This document shows, piece by piece, positions 53,191-55,010 of a stretch of DNA of 55,010 bases. The notes beneath the pieces are model-generated. The model ran no database searches. It was not told the DNA's origin and worked only from the letters and a program-made list of their open reading frames with translations. A program made the translations under genes and the position numbers. Source of the DNA: Gallibacterium genomosp. 3 (GTDB lineage: Bacteria; Pseudomonadota; Gammaproteobacteria; Enterobacterales; Pasteurellaceae); contig NZ_JTJR01000002.1 in the NCBI RefSeq assembly GCF_001678475.1, positions 1 to 55,010 of the forward strand. The letters run 5' to 3'. The stretch's first letter is position 1. Each line of letters begins with the position of its first letter.

Positions 53191-53299
53191 GAAAAATTTT
53201 GTCTACTATACCTAATCTTAGAAAATAATTATTAGCAACCACTTTGTCCACTTGGTGTAGTTTTTTAAAAATCAGCAACCATTTTGTCTACTACACCTA
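53191..53299 (-). repeat. Element terminus with three spaced ~20-bp repeats
   Basis: Read on the - strand from 53298: GTAGTAGACAAAATGGTTGC, then CCAAGTGGACAAAGTGGTTGC shortened to its core GTGGACAAAGTGGTTGC (~53235-53251), then ATAGTAGACAAAATTTTTC (~53192-53210), about 40 bp apart. The outer end begins TGTAG. Terminal TGT plus several GACAAAAT-containing sites is how Tn7-like ends (TnsB sites) look. No tnsA/B/C is present here. Confidence 0.5.
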
Positions 53300-53325
53300 T
53301 CTATTATGAAATTTAAAAAGCAAAA

Positions 53326-53352
53326 ACCGCCTTTTTATAGGCGGTCTTTTTT
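53326..53352 (+). terminator. Terminator copy beside the inverted tRNA fragment
   Basis: ACCGCC-N8-GGCGGT (53326-53345) then CTTTTTTT. It is the counterpart, inverted, of the hairpin at 11945-11969 that follows the functional tRNA-Leu. Confidence 0.8.
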
Positions 53353-53366
53353 TGAAAACTTTTTAG

Positions 53367-53434
53367 TGGTGCCTAGGATCGGACTCGAACCAACACGCTT
53401 TTAAGGGCGGCGGATTTTGAATCCATTGCGTAGA
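53367..53434 (-). pseudogene. Inverted 3' fragment of tRNA-Leu
   Basis: The - strand reads the last ~68 nt of tRNA-Leu(CAA), from ACGCAATGGATTC through the CAA loop, variable arm and T arm to TAGGCACCA. It lacks the 5' acceptor and D arm, and has a broken anticodon stem (ATGGA against TCCGC), one inserted A and two further changes. Its 3' flank (CTAAAAAGTTTTC plus terminator) matches that of the functional gene. It is a leftover of an attachment site or a duplicated tRNA end. Confidence 0.88.
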
Positions 53435-53445
53435 TATTCACTATA

Positions 53446-53483
53446 CTTTCAATCTGGGTGTACCCTTTCAATCTGGGTGTACC
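53446..53483 (+). repeat. 19-bp tandem repeat
   Basis: CTTTCAATCTGGGTGTACC occurs twice without spacer, next to the tRNA fragment breakpoint. Between here and 53717 there is no gene; a short palindrome GCTAAG...CTTAGC lies near 53528-53547. Confidence 0.85.
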
Positions 53484-53717
53484 TAGCCTATACATTCCAA
53501 ATGTACATCTCAATAAGCATTGAACGCTAAGATCGCTAACTTAGCACTTGAGATCCTACACAGTTTCTTTATGTTTGTAAAGCCTGAAAGTAAAAAATAT
53601 GATCAATGGTGTAAAGGTGAATTCTCATATTTTTTATGAGTCTCATAATTCAAGATGTCCGGTGTATGTGATATACTCTTAGTTAATTTTTTAATTTACT
53701 GAAATACATTCGATTCA

Positions 53718-54449
53718 ATGAAGTTTATAATAGAAAATAATGTTGTAACTATTTCTAACAAAAGCAGTGTTCCAAAAATTCAGTATTATGAATGGGAAGG
53801 CGATTATTTATATTCAATTATTCAAAGAGAAATTATTCGTCGTTCAGCTGAACGACCACCCGGTGATAATTGCCCCATATTATATGCAATGAAAAATAGC
53901 GATGATCTTACGACTACAGAAGATACGATTGATAAATTATATAGTTATGTATTTAGTTCAATAATTAACTATTTTGGCAATAAATGTAATTTTGATCTCA
54001 TTATACCAATGCCATCTAGTTGTAGTATTCCTTTAGATATATCTCAAATACTGCAGAATATCTATAACATTGATATTCTCAATATTGCTGACTATATTGT
54101 TAAAAAGGAACCAGAAGAGATAATTAGTCTAATTTCTTCCAATAAAGATGTTCCAGATAAAATCAAACAAATTATTGTTACAGCTTTGAATAGAAACAAA
54201 GAAAAGCTGAATATTAAAAGTGTGAAAGTTCAATATAGACATTATCTTTTCCCTATTTTTAAAATATCAGGCGACACAAGTATATTTGAGAGCTATTCGC
54301 CTACTCATATATTATTGATTGATGATATTTTTGCGTCGGGGATAACACTATCTAGTGTAAGAGGTATATTGAAAGAGCTTTACCCTAATACAAGAATTTC
54401 TGCTTTGACATTATTCAGCCCTCTACCTAAAATAAAAAATAAGTCTTGA
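53718..54449 (+). CDS. Phosphoribosyltransferase-domain protein
   Basis: 243 residues. HILLIDDIFASGITLSSVRG near 207-226 is a complete PRPP-binding motif (two Asp, then the phosphate loop A-S-G-I-T), and FDLIIPMPSSCS near 95-106 matches the first strand and PPi loop of ComF/type I PRTases. The middle is not a known nucleobase-recognition hood. Single gene, AT-rich, in an island beside a retron whose own partner is PRTase-like. It could be a salvage enzyme, a ComF relative or a conflict-system PRTase. The last is my preference from context only. Confidence 0.75.
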   Translation: MKFIIENNVVTISNKSSVPKIQYYEWEGDYLYSIIQREIIRRSAERPPGDNCPILYAMKNSDDLTTTEDTIDKLYSYVFSSIINYFGNKCNFDLIIPMPSSCSIPLDISQILQNIYNIDILNIADYIVKKEPEEIISLISSNKDVPDKIKQIIVTALNRNKEKLNIKSVKVQYRHYLFPIFKISGDTSIFESYSPTHILLIDDIFASGITLSSVRGILKELYPNTRISALTLFSPLPKIKNKS

Positions 54450-54473
54450 CATAGAATATTTTTTCTATAGAAT
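54446..54473 (+). promoter_or_regulatory. Promoter of the small RNA at 54480
   Basis: TTGACA (54446-54451), 16-bp spacer, TAGAAT (54468-54473). It overlaps the PRTase stop codon and points into a gene-free, highly structured segment. Confidence 0.6.
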
Positions 54474-54479
54474 TTAAGG

Positions 54480-54640
54480 CATCATCTTTATGGTTTAAAG
54501 GTGAATGACTGGGAAAATGTCCCCTCGGTCATTTAAAATGCAGGGATCCGAGTACTTGTACGAACCAAGTTAATTGGGTTGTTAGGCGCGGCTAACAAGA
54601 TATTATATAGTGGGGGACTTATGTTCCCCATCATTTTTTT
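54480..54640 (+). ncRNA. Candidate structured small RNA (~160 nt)
   Basis: No ORF. Stems in order: AATGAC-T-GGGA / TCCC-CTC-GTCATT (54504-54533), AACCAA/TTGGGTT (54563-54580), TTGTTAG/CTAACAA (54579-54598), ending in a terminator TGGGGGAC-TTAT-GTTCCCCA (54611-54630) and a T7 run. A good promoter precedes it. Family not recognised; the second and third stems partly compete, so a switch is possible. Confidence 0.5.
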
Positions 54641-54663
54641 CTAATTATGTTGTTCTTGGTAAA

Positions 54664-55010
54664 TTATAATAAATTTACTGAATCTCGTAGCATTTCTACA
54701 TCATGCTCTATATATCCTAATGTAACACTAATATCCTTATGTCCTAGTAATTTTTGTACAACATAAACATTTTCAGGATTTTTCATTAAGGAAGTAGCAA
54801 CTGTATGTCTAAAACGATGAGGCGATGATGTAAATCCAACAACTTCAGATATACACCTAAATATGTGAGTAGCTTGGTTGACGCTCATAGGCTTTCCTTT
54901 TCGACGAGTTACTTTTGAAAATAAATTAAAATTAAAGAGTTGGCTATTTGCTGGTTGTCTTAGTTTACTTAATTCTTTTAATAATAATTTTAGGTGTAGT
55001 AGACAAAATG
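54664..55010 (-). CDS. Tyrosine recombinase, C-terminal part (runs off the window)
   Basis: The frame is open from the right edge to the stop at 54664, about 115 residues. HRFRHTVATSLMKNPENVYV, LLGHKDISVTLGYIEHD give the His-x-x-Arg, Gly-His and Tyr of the catalytic core. The first conserved Arg would lie outside. The reading frame passes through the 20-bp inverted repeat at 54991-55010, so either the repeat is part of the gene or an inserted element truncates it. Convergent with the small RNA. Confidence 0.8.
   Translation of the reverse strand, partial: FCLLHLKLLLKELSKLRQPANSQLFNFNLFSKVTRRKGKPMSVNQATHIFRCISEVVGFTSSPHRFRHTVATSLMKNPENVYVVQKLLGHKDISVTLGYIEHDVEMLRDSVNLL
54991..55010 (+). repeat. 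20-bp inverted copy of the terminus at 53280-53299
   Basis: TAGGTGTAGTAGACAAAATG is the exact reverse complement of 53280-53299. It ends at the window edge, so the match may be longer. The two copies face each other across 1.7 kb with the tRNA fragment, PRTase and small RNA. Confidence 0.85.

Noticed and set aside
54579-54598. GTTAGGC...GCTAAC hairpin as an integron attC site.
   Set aside because: The arms are almost adjacent (6-nt loop), there is no second core site, and no integron integrase or cassette structure. It is better explained as a stem of the small RNA.

Overview
The left 11.8 kb is ordinary chromosome of a member of the Pasteurellaceae (AT-rich gammaproteobacterium; lnt, corC, argD-type aminotransferase, tldD, rng, metE/metR, a UPF0756 membrane protein). 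Family level is inferred from the flavour of these proteins and of the P2/HP1-like prophage; the genus cannot be fixed from the sequence.

At 11837 a tRNA-Leu(CAA) gene opens a layered insertion hot spot. A P2/HP1-type prophage occupies 11909-47363, bounded by a 14-bp direct repeat (attL in the tRNA 3' end, attR at 47350). Left to right it holds the integrase (+), a leftward early operon (two methyltransferases, HTH protein, SSB, rolling-circle replication protein A, Ogr-like zinc finger), an unusual block at 18.8-21.25 kb where genes on both strands overlap, a Cro/CI switch, and a lysogenic cargo block (22.3-24.7 kb) built around three copies of an Excalibur-domain gene end, with a SLATT-like membrane protein. 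The late genes run leftward from O (44.1 kb) to D (24.7 kb); terminase and portal run rightward (44.2-47.0 kb). Two small rightward membrane-protein genes sit inside the late operon as a moron.

Right of attR comes a remnant of an integrative conjugative element (C-terminal part of a TraG-like membrane protein, 47.4-48.0 kb). It is followed by the most interesting unit: a probable retron operon (48.2-52.6 kb) with its own promoter. It encodes a 610-aa protein of TnsE-like layout, a PRTase-like/winged-helix protein whose start overlaps the preceding stop, a folded msr-msd RNA and a reverse transcriptase. Decayed coding sequence follows, then a terminus with three spaced ~20-bp repeats reminiscent of a Tn7-like transposon end, an inverted tRNA-Leu fragment, a second, canonical phosphoribosyltransferase gene, a probable structured small RNA with its own promoter and terminator, and the 3' part of a tyrosine recombinase running off the window. 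The last 20 bases are a perfect inverted copy of the terminus at 53280.

How the genes work together: the prophage supplies integration, replication, immunity, virion and lysis functions; its cargo and the downstream island are plausible anti-phage systems stacked at one tRNA gene. The unexpected co-operonic association of a TnsE-like protein with a PRTase-type retron is the best candidate for an undescribed system.
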